In this document: piece by piece, positions 9,949 to 23,107 of the stretch
Layout: each line of letters starts with the position of its first letter
How positions within the stretch are numbered: the stretch's first letter is position 1
Assembly (NCBI GenBank): GCA_000708835.1
Contig: DF237311.1
Span: 1-64,000 of the forward strand
Direction of reading: 5' to 3'
Length of the DNA: 64,000 bases
Origin: Klebsormidium nitens
Taxonomy: Eukaryota > Streptophyta > Klebsormidiophyceae > Klebsormidiales > Klebsormidiaceae
The notes under the pieces: generated by a model
The model's database searches: none
What the model saw: only the letters and a program-made list of their open reading frames with translations
What the model was told of the DNA's origin: nothing
Made by a program: the position numbers and the translations under genes

Positions 9949-12900
9949 ATGGCCATAAAAAGATTTGATTTTGGGGGGTCCCCAAACGAGCGCAGCTCGG
10001 CGCAGCCCATTCCCATCAAGAAGCCCGCGGCGTCAGATGCCATGGGCGCAAACGGCGTCCAATCGGGAAGCGCCAGCTGGCGCCAGCTGGCGCTTAGCGG
10101 GCTGAGCTTGCACCAGCAAATCTTGGCGGCATCACGGCGTTTGCCCCCCCTGCTGGACTTGGACTCGGAGGGAGCGTGTAGGGGGAGTGCCGAGGGGGGG
10201 AACGAAGAACTACGGATAGCGGAAGCGATGGATTGTATGAGGGAGTTTGTGCCAAGAGCTGCGCAGCTGGGAAGCGATAAGGTAACTTTCAATCAGCTTG
10301 TCTGGTGCATAATGTTTTTCTAACAATGATGTTTGAGTATAGTTATGAGGTCTGCAAGATGTAATGAAGAAGTGTTTTTGCTGATGTTGAATCTTGAGGT
10401 GTATTATGCGACACAGGAAGTAAGGCCGTGAGGACTCTCGCTTCTCTGGGCAGTTTGTGAAGAGCTGCCAAAGTTGCCGCATGCTTTGGCACTGGGCTAG
10501 GCTGATTGGTGGCTTTTGGATTTTCAAACTCTTCATTATTATCCAACCTGAGCAAGACATGAGAAGTTGAAAAACTGCAAAACCTGAACCAAATGAGTGC
10601 ACTAAGTGGGAGGAATCGTGAAACGGAAAGGTGTTTGCTGCAAGGGGGAGCAGCCTGAACAGAATTTCCCCTGCACTTGCTGCCATCTCCTTTTGAAGAT
10701 TACGCACTTTCTTCTGAGAAAGGTTGGGCCTTCCTTTGCCAGGCCCAACCTTTCAATCTGGCTGTACTTCAGTCTTAACACCCGCTGAGCTATTCAGGAA
10801 TATTGTGATGTTGCCATGATGAGTATTCGGGGAGAATACATTGAGAACTTCGCATTCGCGATGCTGTTTCGCAGAATGCATTGATAGCTGCTCTTCACTT
10901 CACCGGTGGTACACTTCGAGAAGCTTTTCAAACATGCGGTTTGTTCAGATACGGACAAGCGCTGACTTCAGAATGATGCGTGCTGACGTCATTCCTTCTC
11001 CTCCACAGGCTACGAATATCAGTGGGGGCAGTCCCCCCCAATCTACCTTGGAGCCAGGTGTCACTCCCCCATGCACCCCCGCTCTGCTCCCCTGCAGCCC
11101 CACCCCCCGCTGGCAGGTGAGAACAACTTCTGTTTGCATGTGCCTTCTCTTTTTCTGGTTTATATTCAAGCTCTCTCTCTTTTTTGGTCAGGATTGCCTA
11201 TTCCGTAAGGCAGACAAGCTTGACTAGCAAACCCTTTCTAGCTCCTTACGTCTTCTCAGCTACCGCCCAGAGACTCGCTTCTTTGTCAGGAAGAGGTGGC
11301 TTTTGACAGCTCCTGCTTCAGGAAATTAAGGGAACTGGGCCTGCTTTGCATGAAAGTGACAGCTTTACACCACTGTCAGGAGCCTCTACATTCCCAGGTG
11401 TTACTTGAAAGCTGATGAAGAGTTGGGCTCTCCTTGAATAATTTTTGAACCCTTGCCCCAGTTATTTAGCTGAGTGAATTGTCCAGGAGCTGAGTGCACT
11501 AGCTCGAGTGTCCTGTCAGCCCAGAGCTCTCAGCAAGCAACACGAGCTGTGTTGGAAAGTGATAATTTCAGAAGGTGTGCTGCACTTGGCTACTTGGCCT
11601 CTGGGTTCTTTTCACAGGACACCTGGCTCTTGGTTCATTGTCGGACAGCAAAGGGGGTGTCGTTTAATAAGTTCTTCGAAGCTTGATTTCCATTATTCTT
11701 AGAGTGTGTCATAGCAAGTGTGTGTTTCGCCCTCTGCCTGGCCTAGAAGGTCTTTTCTAGATCAAAGGACTGCTGGTAATGCTTTTCTTGTAAGTCAAAC
11801 AGCTGGGGCTGCTCTTTTCTCATGCATGGGCGGCAGAACAGGTGTTGCCTGGTCTGTAAACCCAGCTGGATATGATGACAAGCTACGTTTCTCGGTAAAT
11901 TGCTTCCACTGGGGCGTAAGTTGTAGGGGGTCCCCTTTGTAACGATGCAAAAGTCGTTGTCTCTCCGAGTTTGTCTGCATCATCAAGTTTGGGACCAGCT
12001 CCTCGAATTTGACTCCTGGTCCTCGAAGTGGACTCCCTGGGCTTGAAATGGCCCCTTCTTGTCAACACCTGAAATATGCTGGCGTAAGAAGCTCGCACAA
12101 GCTGCATAGAAGTCTCTCCAAGTCCTGGTCCGCTTTCTCTTCATTATTACCTTTTTCAAACCGGCTAAATCTACATCAAGCACTCGTCTTTGACTTGGGT
12201 AAAGCTTGTTGATTAAGAGCGTTTGAGACCTCCTCTCCTTTCTTTTCTGACAACCTCAACCTGCTCAAAATCGCTTGAACCTGGTTGATGGGCAAGGCTC
12301 CTCCAACAACCCATTCAACCAAGTACACGCCACACTGACTTCGATCGACAGGCTCTCTAGAATTCTTAGCTCAATCAACGGGCTTCTATAAGGAAGGGCC
12401 TTACCGTTTGTTAATGCTCGCAGATCATGGGCCCGGCGTCTCCGGGGGGGAACAAGCTGCGCCGGCTGCAAAGCATGGCCGACGTTGCGCACGTGAGGGA
12501 GCACTCTTGCTGTCCCGATTTTGGGAGCTCCCCCCGTGAAGAATTCCAAGTGCCCACCAGAAGCTCCAGCCTGGACTCCGCCCACAAGACAGCCGGCGAC
12601 TCGAGTCCGAGCGACGGGTTCCTGAAGAGAGTGCGCTTGTATGAGGAGGTGAGAAGCTGGGAGCCCGCTGCTTTTGAGGCTCGATCAATTTCCAGTCTTT
12701 GCTTTGCGGCCTATTGTCTGGATTATCCACTTTTGATTGGTCATAAAGAGGGGCCGGTGGCTGCTCTATTGTCAAAATATAACAGCCCTACAGCACGGAA
12801 GCTGTAAATTTTCTTTCAATGATCTGGTCGGTCGGTTCGTGCTTGACACGGCATGCCGACATGGGTTTGGGGGGGAAATGAAGAACAGCAAGGGTTTTCG

Positions 12901-14833
12901 TTGGAACCTCTGTCAAATGCCCTTCAGGAGGTGTTCAGATGGCTTCTCGACTTTGTTGATCTGATCATTCTGCAAACTCCGGCCTTCTTGGTAAACCCCT
13001 CCTTCCTACTCAGTTTTCGCCCTCCTGTCTTCCATCAAACCCTTTCTGCCTCTCTTCCCCTCTATTTGCAAGTTTCTGCATTGGTCTTTCCCCGTCCAAA
13101 CCGCTTACGTAATCAGTATCTCCCCCCCACAGACCGCTCACTCCGGCAGCCTTTTCCTCACAGCTCACTGGATCGGGTATGCCCTCCTTTAAATCGCTGA
13201 TTGAATCAGTCCCAACCCTCTTCAACCGCTCATTTCATCATTCTTTCCTTTCTTCACCAGACATCTCACTCGATTCGTCTTGCCCCGTCCAGATCCGTTG
13301 CTCCGCCTGCGACGCTCTCTTCGATTGCCCGGAATCCCTCCAGCTGCACCAGCCCACGTGCATACACCGTGACGTGACTTGCGAGCTGTGCGGGCAGGCC
13401 CGCCCACTGCGCCAGCTGGCAGCCCACGTGCAGAGGGAGTGCCCTCACGCCCAAGTGGCGTGCCCCAAGGACGGGTGCGCCTGGAAGGGCCACCGGGAGT
13501 TCCTTAAGGTACGGGACACGTGTCGTCATTTTGTTGTCCGGAAAGATTATCTCACTCATGGAAAAGCCGTTCGTTTTGGTCAATAGATTGTTCCTTCAAG
13601 GTTTATGAGAGCGACGCTGTTGAGGAGGTTGTTCTCATCTATCTTTGGCGAGACCAGTTTTCAAACTTTAGAGCCGAGTATGGACTTGCTCGAGATTCTG
13701 ATAGCAATTTTGCTTCATGCAAATCCCCGTCTCGTTGCACAACCTCGGTTGCCGTCCAGGTCCTGTTGCAAATCACCGATAAAACGAAGATACGATTCGA
13801 CTTTGCGCAGTCCGTTGAAAAGCTCTTACACCGAAAGCCAGCAGATTTGGACATTGCAGTGTGCTTTTTTTGCTCGAGATAGTACCCACGTTTTCATGAC
13901 GTCAGCGCCGCTTGCGTCACACCGTCTGAGGTCTCGATGTCTGACGTCATGCGCCTGTCGCTTCCGTCGCGCAGACGCATCTCAACGAGGTTTGCGCCTT
14001 TGCGGTCGTCCCGTGCCCCTTCGCTGGGAGCGGGTGCCCGGCACGCGTGACACGTGGCAAGCTGGGAGACCACCTGACCGATGACATCACGAACCACTTG
14101 CTGCTGGTAAATTTCGCAACTCGGCTGTGCAACTAGACCGTCTTCTCTTGCGAACTTTCTGGTCAATTGTGCACTCTTATTCATCTCGTATGCGCAGGCT
14201 GTTTTAGTTCACGAAAACCCGACGCTTTCAAGAGTATTTATTAAGCCAAGAGCCTGTCTGGGCTGTAGGTCGAACGGAGTATTGTGGGAAGTACCGGAGA
14301 TATTGCAATAGTAGCCCAATCATTCTTGCTGTAATCTGTCGCCCAAGCCTTTTCTGTACGGCAATCAGCCCACCAAATCCCGTTCGGGCTACCAAACAAC
14401 AGCCGTTTTCTCAAGTGTGCCGCTCCTTGCACCTGTCGACCATGCAACCGCTCACTCTGATCTCGCTGTTTGTTGCTTGCTTGGCCCCGACCATTTCCTT
14501 AGCCGTACACTCTGACTGACTATTCAGTAGCCCTCGCGCGCTATTTCCTTCACCGGTCAGACTCCGTCCCCTGGTTTTCAGCGTGCGTCCGTTGCCGTTT
14601 GCTCGCTTTCTTTCGACTTCGTTTCTCTCTGCACTTATGCGTCCCTTAATCGCCCCCGCGCGCTTTCCCCGCAGGTCGCGCACGAGAACGCGCAGCTGCG
14701 CGTGCGCCTTCACCAGATGGGCGCCGCCCAAACCCTGATCCAAACCCGCGTAGATAACCTCGAGACGGTGGTCCTGGTCGACCACGAGGAGGACGACACG
14801 GACGACGCCGCGTCCGAAGGCTCGTCAGCATGA
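9949..14833 (+). CDS. TRAF-type zinc-finger/coiled-coil protein, copy A
   Basis: Six exons, all joining in phase 0: 9949-10281, 11009-11116, 12424-12648, 13293-13508, 13975-14106 and 14675-14833, giving 390 aa. Exon 1 (about residues 1-111) carries the SWRQLALSGLSLHQ block shared with copy B. Exon 2 is Pro/Ser-rich (PGVTPPCTP). Exon 3 (147-221) is Ser-rich with Lys/Arg clusters. Exons 4 and 5 (about 222-337) form the Cys/His-rich part: CSACDALFDCPESLQLHQ, then CELCGQARPLRQLAAHVQ..C..VACPKDGCAWKGHREFLK, which has the C-x2-C..H..C spacing of TRAF zinc fingers, followed by VCAFAVVPCPFAGSGC. The last exon is a short coiled coil (HENAQLRVRLHQM..LETVV) with an acidic tail. TRAF fingers usually mediate protein-protein contact in signalling or ubiquitin ligase scaffolds. 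No RING or MATH domain is seen. CTGAC branch-site-like words precede the acceptors of exons 2 and 5. Confidence 0.85.
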
Positions 14834-17800
14834 CGTCAGCGCCGAGATAAAAATCCAAACCCCAAACCCCGCCCCTCAAAACCTATTAACCCGAGTGCCA
14901 GAACCAAGCTTGCAACTCTTCGAAGCCTCATTTTTCGTAGCTCCCACAGCCCTCCACATGGGCATCTCTGAGTTCCGAAGCTGTCCTTGGAATCCGACGG
15001 CGAAACCCTTAACCCGACACCCCTAACCGGCAACCCTTTATCTCAGTCCCCCGGGAGCTCCGGCCGGTGGCACGTGGCAACGCGCCGGTTTTGATCCCAG
15101 TCAACGTCACCAGAGGAAAGCTGTATCGTATCGTGTGGTTTGTACATAGATGCCACGTGGTCTCCGATGGATAGGACAGGTTGTAAACGTATCCGTCGGC
15201 TGTCGGCATACTAAATAGACGTCAAATGTCCGGTTATAGAGTTTTGCGCCGATGATGATCTCCGGGAATGTCGTTAGAAAAGATAGACGGTTCGAGGGAG
15301 AATCTAGCTGTAGGTGTGAGTTCCCGGGTACTGGTGAGGTGTATATACACCGAATAGAGCAAGGAGGTTTCGCAGAGTAGGACCGCTAGTCGCCAATTGT
15401 AAGATCGGAGCGGCAGCGAAACAGAGATTGACGCCTGAGAAACTGTGAGGCTGCAGCCACACACTGAAGTCAAGGGAGACGCGGGTAGCGTGTATTCGTT
15501 GCACAAAACTTTGCTTATGAGGATGACTGCTTGTTCAATAAAGTACTGAAGACCTCAATGCAGAAAGTTTAGGAGAGTAATATCTATAGGTCCGAAGTCG
15601 AGTCAAAGTGATACCACAAACTTATGCGACTGGAGCAAACTCACTTGGTGTAGATTCGTCAACCTTGTGTCAACAAATGAGACGGTTGGTGTAACACCTA
15701 TTCGCCCCTATGCGATGGAGCTGTCGACTGATCGAGTGGTTCGCTTCACTCACGGGCTGGTATTTAAGGCGTATACTGCCGCCATGGAGATGTTTACTGC
15801 GTGGTTCTATCAAAGCTGGCATGCTATACTAAAGAGATCCGCTTCTCAAACGGTGTGCTTGCTTGACGGTCTGGACATTACATGCGAACTCTATTTTGAA
15901 TCGGGCGCTGCACATTTAACGCCAAGGTCGGACGCTACTGAAATGCAAAAGCTCGTGTCTAATGCACGCCTTTGAGCCGTGCACTCCTAATGATACTCAT
16001 TGTGAGTCTGATCGATGCCAACAAATGTATAGTGACTAAGTTATGCAGCGGCCGCTTTGCATATGTGTCGCCCTAGATCAACAATAACTGCAACAGCTGC
16101 ATTATAATAGCGGCACGAACGCCGATCATATGAGCTAGACGCGAAACAGGCACACTCAATCAACTTCCTGAGATATCTTACCAGGCAGGACTTGGGAGGC
16201 TGCCAAAGATGCCAAATGATCACCCAATGTTGAAAGGACACCACACACATTTGTCGCCACAGGGCATTCCACATTCGATATGGAGCACTAGCACAAAAAC
16301 GTATGGCATCCTTATGCATCGTCACGGTTTCCTTTTTGCAGCATGCCATCAAGGGCCGCCTGCACTGAGTAGATCGCCGACACGCAGTCTATCTTACTAG
16401 TTGTAATCCGGCGACTCAAAATTATCAGAGTGCAGAAGCCCACCACTCATACGTGCATTTAAAGCTTGGAGGTTGTGTGCATGATACTAACGTCCAGTAA
16501 CTTTCGCTCGACCGTTTCTGCTACTAACTACTAGCTGATTGGGCCCTTGAGTACAATATCGATCATCGAGCCAACTGATAGTGGAATGAAACCTGGATGG
16601 CGACGGCGATAAAAGCTCACATGATACTAGGATACATACATGATCCTTACTCTTTGCTTATACATATTTGCGATTCTCTAGTAGCGTCCACAGTCACTTA
16701 ATATCGAGCTTTCATTCATGATACTACTGCTAGCAAAATCCAAGCACATTGCTAATTGAACCTTAATAAAAATTGAGAGACTGTCGGAAGCGTCGGTAAG
16801 GTGTACATGACGAACGTTTGGTAGGTGGGAGCACACTAGACGAGCAATTGAACTCAGGAGTAGCGCGCGAAAGAACCCAGACCACATATGTACGCAGGCA
16901 TGATGAGAACCCTATGGTCTAGTTGGCTACAGCGAGAAGGAAAAGTGACCATATTCCGATCGTCGACCGTTCGGACCATCATGTAACATTGCTTATCTAT
17001 ATCAATGCTGCGCCTGGGTGCTCGGGTGCTCGACAAATCAGTTGGGACCTACACCAGCCGTGTCCATGCAAAACTTGAAAATGTGAGTAGGAAAGACCCT
17101 AGTATATATCAAACGGTACGGTTAAAACCTTGCAGAAAGGCCGCTGGCATCCTGGAACTCCTGGACTCGAAAGGCGGCACCTGGGAGTCGAATGGGCACT
17201 GCTTGCAGTGCTCCCGGTGGTGCCAGCTGGCAGATCCTGAATCCTGACGACTAGATTGTATGCATGGTCAAACCTCCACTTGCCGACCGTAGTACCGGCA
17301 AGACCCCGGCAGAAAGGTGGTCGGGTTCGCTGAGACAACACCGAATACCGGCATCACACAGACGGTGCATAGTCCCGGGCACTGCTCGAGTGAGCTTGCA
17401 CTCGACGGTCTGCACTGTGCACGTGCTGCATGCGCACTCGGTAGACTCACAGTTGAGGCATTGTAAATTGACCCAATTTTACGAAACAGTTAACCCGAGG
17501 GTTAATGCAGATTAACTGCTGGTCGACGCGCTTAGCCGGTACTCGCTCAAAAGTCAGGAGTCAGCACTGAGCGGACGTCACCGGTCGGCCGGCGATTGGG
17601 TTCAAACTCAATTTCGTACTTTAGCGACTTTTCCGGCGCCTCCGACGAAGGCGGCCGGTTGCGTCACCGAGACGGCGCTGATGTCGCCGGTAGCGTGCGT
17701 GGCCCGATTGATGACCAGAGAAGATGCACGGTGGCATGCGCGGCTTCGCCTGAGAACTCGGCTGTGAGGGCTTCAAGCTTCATGGACTTGGCGTGGAGCG

Positions 17801-19232
17801 CATGCAAACCATAAGCGATCCTCTTTGGGTGAGGGCTGCACATCCTCAGCCCCACTGAGACATAACGCGTTTTTTGCATCTGCCTTTTCAATCGTCAACC
17901 AACTGTTATTCTACTAGTGTAGCTGGTAATCCACTACCGTATCTCTACCTGCAGACACCTTGCAGATATTGAGGAATCAGTACAGAATCATTGTAGATTT
18001 GTAGACGTTTGCGTCTGATCGGCCTGCCTGCCGGCGTCAATCGCTGGCTGCATGCTTCTTCGACTTGAACACATATACGTTCGGCTGAGCGCATCATGTT
18101 TCTTCTAAACGGTCCTAGCATCCAGAATGATTGCAGTTTAAATGCCAGCTGACTAGGTAGGTATGTGGCAGAGTCACAGCAATGCGACAGCCTGCCCTAT
18201 CATCATAGCGGCGCTAGCACTTTCAGCTCTGGTTCATGATCGCGTGTCAGACAAGCTGGCCACATGAACAATGATAAGTGGGGCATGCAGCAACTACCGA
18301 CGTCAGAGAGCGACAGAGAAAGTCCTCAGCTCGCTTGCAGGTCGCCAGAGAGCTCACGTCAGCACTCAGTTAATGCTGCGCCCGGATCGCAATGGGCCTG
18401 GTTGCACCCTCCAGGCACCTCCCATGAGCTTCATCACCTTAAGTATCTACCTATCAAACATTCTCAGGATATTCTTAGCGAGGTGCCGCAGCGCTAGCTG
18501 GCACTTGCAGTGGCGGCCGCCGCGGATCTTAACCACTTAGCCAGAATCATTTGATTTGTTGCGTGAGCGCCAGAGCTGGCGCAGAGCCCAGCTCGGATTG
18601 GATTTCAGTCCTCATGCGCTAAGATACATTGAGCAGGCCAGCTCACTCAGTGAAGACAGGGGCAACCCCGTTCTTTCTTCCTCAGGTCCCGCCACTGGCT
18701 GTAAGCACTCTGACGTTCTTTGAGCAAAACCCAAAGCATTACAGTAGCTTGTGGCGGATGCAAGTGGAAGGGAGTGTTGCGGAACTTTCATGCTGCAGGC
18801 TGATCCTAGTAGCTGAGCAAAAGGCCAACCCCCTCCCTTCCAGTCAGTACGCAATGTCGTTTGAAAGAGCCTGACCTCAGAGTCTGATTTTCGCCCATCA
18901 GAAGGTGGTCTTGAACAAGAATGAGGAGTTGAACCTCACCGATGAGGAGTTGAACCTCACCGATTCTTCCGAAGTCCTGGCAGCTGCTTAGCAACACGTC
19001 GCCCCCCCTTCCCTTTCCCCTCCAAAACCCTCTACGATTCTTCAGCGCGCCCTCGATTCAGCGACTGCGGGTTGCCATTCTCATTCCTAGCGATGCGCAT
19101 CTGTGCAGTATCAGTGCTTGCCTTTCGAAAAAAGGTAAGTTAGGGCTGTTTCTGAGGGCAGCCCCCCAGTCAAGTCAGCGTAGATAGCGAACAGCGCACG
19201 GCCAGAAAGACCTCCAGAACGTCCAACACTCA
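14834..19232. other. intergenic region between the TRAF-finger copies
   Basis: No gene is supported. Just after copy A there are CACGTG boxes (about 15,072 and 15,152); the second lies in a stretch similar to one downstream of copy B (TTGTA..ATA..TGCCACGTGG), so the duplication included 3' flank. A 21-bp direct duplication sits at about 18,918-18,963. The open frame at 15,667-15,975 (102 codons) has no recognisable feature and no paralogue. Confidence 0.45.
18918..18963. repeat. tandem 21-bp direct duplication
   Basis: Two adjacent copies of a unit containing GATGAGGAGTTGAACCTCACC. The first base or two of the first copy differ. Probably a slippage product; no other role is seen. Confidence 0.8.
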
Positions 19233-22200
19233 ATGGCGATCATGAGGTTGCAGTTTGAGGAGTCCCCTCCGGAGCGCGCCTCATCGCAGCCTATGCCCAT
19301 TAATGGGAAGGCGGCTGAACCCCACGTCAGCTCGGACGGCGTCCACTCATGCGCCGCCAGCTGGCGCCAGCTGGCGTGTAATGGGCTGAGCCTGCATCAG
19401 CGGATTGTGGGGGGGGCGCAACGGATGCCTCCAAAGCTGAACCTGGATGCCACAACGGAGGGTGAGGGGAGTGCTCTAGATGGGGGTGACGACATCATGG
19501 GGGTTGGCAGGGGGGGGGGCAAAGATCAGCTGATGGCTGAGGCGCTGGGCTGCCTCAATGGAACGGTGCCTGTAGAGGTCTGGCCGGACGGACAAAAGGT
19601 GAGCAATCAGAATTTGAACTGTTTTTTTGTGGTTACGTTCTGCTGACCCAAAAGTGTAAATCTGGAGGAAGATTGCAAGAACACCTGAAATCTGCTGATG
19701 GGGCCTACAGTGGGGGCTGCTTGACTTTGTGCAGATTGAGACCAGTGTGAGAGTGATCCCCCAATTCCAGTATCCAACCTTTGAACAAGGAGATGGACAA
19801 AAAGATGCTCTGCTAAATCGAAAGGGCGGCTGGTTTTCAATGCAATTGACAATGGAACTCAGTAGTCCTTGAACGGGGTTGTGGGGCGGGCTCCTTACAC
19901 CTGTTGGTCAGGAGATTGGTACTGATCAGAAGACCTGCAAATGCATGATTTGTGTGCCCGTCTGTGGAAACCAAAACTCTGCAAGGTACAAGGAAGTTTC
20001 CTCGTGTAGATTATCAGCCCCCTTGCTGAAAGAATCGACTTTCTTCAAGAAAGCCTAGATCCGGGAGATACAGGTCAGTGTGTGTTACCCACCATGTGGA
20101 CTAAGATCCTCGTTGCACAGACGATTGGGGATCGTATCCTGCATCACCTCATGCTACTTCATGCGCTTTGCGCGTCTCCCACAGCAGCTCAAAGAAGGTT
20201 CTTAACTTAACCCACTGTCCGGCTTGAGAATGTTTGATGTCACTCTGACGTGTGCTGACGTCATCCTTGTCCTCGATAGGCTGCGGAGACGAGCTGGGAC
20301 ACCCCTACTACGATTACGATGTCCGAATCGGACCCTGGCGTCACTCCCCCATGCACACCGGGTCAGCCCACAAGCAGCCCCGGCTCCCCATGCCCCTCTG
20401 TATCACGGACCCCGGTAAGACTTGCTCACTGCTGCTTTTTCCGGGTTTTAATCTGATCGCCCCTCATCCCCCCAGGCTTTCCTTTCCTCCCACTACTAGA
20501 TTAAATGCTTTTTTTCCGCAAATTCTTCAAACATTTTAATGAATTTCATTCGCACTCTCCCCCTGAAGCCTCTTCTTGGTGCTCTTCTTGGGCGAACTCT
20601 GTTGGCAGCCCAAACATTCGAATCCGCTTTTCTTGTCAGCTCCGTTATTTAGAGACGTAGGAACGGAGCCAGCTTTTACAGAGTGGCTTTGGTCTTACCC
20701 CTCTTTGATTGCTGTCATAATGTCCCTTGAGCTGCAAAGGTATCACCTTTTTGGTGCTTGAAATATCCGTGTTCCACTGCCCTTTCTGGACTCTATGGGA
20801 ACATTGGCTGGGGCTTGAAGCTCTCTTTGAATACTCGGAGCGGACCAACACTTCCACGTACGGGGAAAGCTTTTCACGAACAAGACAATGAAGCTCTTAC
20901 GTCAACTTCGAAACCTCTTGAAGCCACCATTCTTCTTTCACTTCACTCTTCACCTCGTGACGGATTAAGCCAAGAACATTTGATTCTTCTAATGCAAGGC
21001 TCCTCCACACCTTTCATCCATACTCAAGTTAATTAAACTGTCTCCAGGGATCCAAGAACGAATCGAATTCGTTTATCCGTCAGTCAGAGGTGTTCCCGAA
21101 TCAAAAATGCCCCAGACGCTCGTTTTACCACCGACTTTCTACCCAAGTAAAGCTGTGGGGGTAATGCTGGAGAGATCATTCATCTCGGCGCTCGCTTGGG
21201 GTTTATGGCTCGCTTCCGAGGCAGCCGCGAGCACTCGTATACGTGCACGAGATGCGCATGGAACAAGGCAAAAGCTCATCCCATTCTGTCTTGCAGTGCC
21301 TGGCTTTCGAGACGCTCGGGGCGCCCCCAGGCGCTGAGGGGGAAGTTTGCTGCGAGCTGTGCGGGCGCACCCATCCGGCGCGCCAGCTGGCAGCCCACAT
21401 CCTGCGGCAGTGCGCGAACGTCGACGTGGCGTGCCCGAAGCCGAACTGCGGATGGAAGGGCCGCCGGATGTTCCTCAAGGTACGGTCTTGGCATTTCTTG
21501 ATGGATGGATCAGTAGGCTGCATAGTTCTGTTTATGAGAATTTGAAGTTGGTGGGTTGATCGATTCGGACAGTGTGACCTGGGTTGAAAGGCCCGCCGGA
21601 GTTCCCTAGGTACGTTTTGGGTTTACGTTGCATTGCTCAGGTTGCTCACCGTCACTTCCTAGACAGCATGGTTATTTGACCTTGGGGCTTTGACTTATGC
21701 TACAAAAAGGACTCAATGCCGGTTGAAGGGCCGCTGGGGAATTCCAAAACCGGCGTGCCGGAGTTGGATGTTTCACAAGTGAGGTCTTGCTACTCTGTGG
21801 ATCTTTAAAGTCGGTCTATCATTCCAGTTTACCATACTCGTCTCAGAATACGTTGGCTGCAGATTGAAGCAAGAAACGAGATTCTGGAGTTGCCGTGACA
21901 TTCAAATCAAGCCTCGAGACGCCACTTTGGATCTGCCGAGAAGCCAGAGGTGCCCCCTTTTTGCTTCGTACTTTTCTAAAGTCCTGACGTCAAGCTTTCG
22001 TCATGCAGACGCACCTGAGCGAGGTCTGCGCCTTTGTCGTCGTCCCGTGCTCCTTCGCCGCCAGCGGTTGCCCCGCGCGCGTGCCACGTGGCAAGCTGAA
22101 GAGCCACCTCATTGAAGACATCGGAAATCACTTGCTTCTGGTGAGGCGGGGAGATCTTGTTGGTACTCCTGCTGCTTTGGCAAGGCTGGCAGATATATCA

Positions 22201-23107
22201 AACGAGGAATATTGCTCATCATTGACGGGCGTACTAGCAGTATTCGCTTCCGCTCACGAACGCTTAATTGAGCTTCCTTTTTTGAGTTGTCTTCTTTGAA
22301 GACTGAAAGTGCGTCTACGGAGAAATCCGAAGATTTTTCCTTGCGTTTCTGCATTCCTTTGTTATCAGGAACAGGGTGTTTCGTTTCGACCCACTTATGA
22401 ACGTCGCCGACTAAACTTATACCAATCCGCTCGACTTACTGAATTGACATCTCTTATACTCGACCTTAAACTCCGTCGCCTCTATACCGTTTACGCCCGA
22501 CTACATCGTAAAGCATGAGACGTTAAGAATCAATTCGCAGGATTGTCCACCCGCACTAGATGCCGCCAGATTCATTTCAAAAGTGAGGTCCGTCAAATGC
22601 CAGTTGCGAAGAGCTGAAGCTAAATTCGAGCCAGATTCCAGTGTCGTTTTCTCCTCTCGCGGGAAAGACATCCACAGCTTGGCATTGAAGGGAAGAATTC
22701 CAAGTCTGACCACGACTAAAAATCAAGAGGCGATTGGACCATTCAGCTCAGCGAAACAAATACCACGTCTGATTTTTGCCCAGGTTTTTCCGCCGCAGGT
22801 TGAGCTGTTGGCCTGTGCTTCGTTGCTTGCATTGAAACACACATCCAACCTTATGTTTTTCTTTGTTGATGCTCCGATTCAGAGGAGTTTCGAACAGCTT
22901 TTTTTTTTTATGCGGTTCGACGTCAGGCCCTAAGACCCCCCGCAGGTCGCCCACGAGAACTCGCAGCTGCGCGCGCGCCTTCACAGGATGGGTTCCGCCC
23001 AAACCCTGCTCCAAACCCGCGTCGATAACCTCGAGACAGTGGTCCTGGTCGACCACGAGGAGGACGACGCCGCGGACGCTGCCGCGTCTGAAGGCTCGTC
23101 AGCATGA
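19233..23107 (+). CDS. TRAF-type zinc-finger/coiled-coil protein, copy B
   Basis: Paralogue of the gene at 9949-14833. Five exons in phase 0: 19233-19598, 20280-20414, 21297-21479, 22009-22140 and 22946-23107, giving about 325 aa. Exon 1 keeps SWRQLACNGLSLHQRI, and exon 2 keeps PGVTPPCTP. The finger exon reads CELCGRTHPARQLAAHILRQ..C..VACPKPNCGWKGRRMFLK, the next VCAFVVVPCSFAASGC, and the last HENSQLRARLHRM..LETVVLVDHEEDD. Donor and acceptor positions match copy A exactly. The Ser-rich third exon of copy A (75 codons) has no visible counterpart between 20,415 and 21,296, and the first Cys pair of the finger exon (CSACDALFDC in A) is lost. The gene is probably functional because every remaining exon is open. 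Role as for copy A: protein-protein contact, partner unknown. Confidence 0.83.
21577..21785 (+). pseudogene. two relics of the TRAF-finger exon end
   Basis: Within the intron after the finger exon of copy B, two segments resemble the last 30 bases of that exon plus its donor. One is near 21,587-21,617 (AAAGGCCCGCCGGAGTTCC then TAGGTACG); the other is near 21,724-21,785 (GAAGGGCCGC.. and GGATGTTTCACAAGTGAGG). Both have lost the reading frame. They look like partial exon duplications in decay. Confidence 0.5.

Noticed and set aside
15667-15975. 102-codon open frame
   Set aside because: Nothing recognised and no supporting signals; possible only as an orphan.
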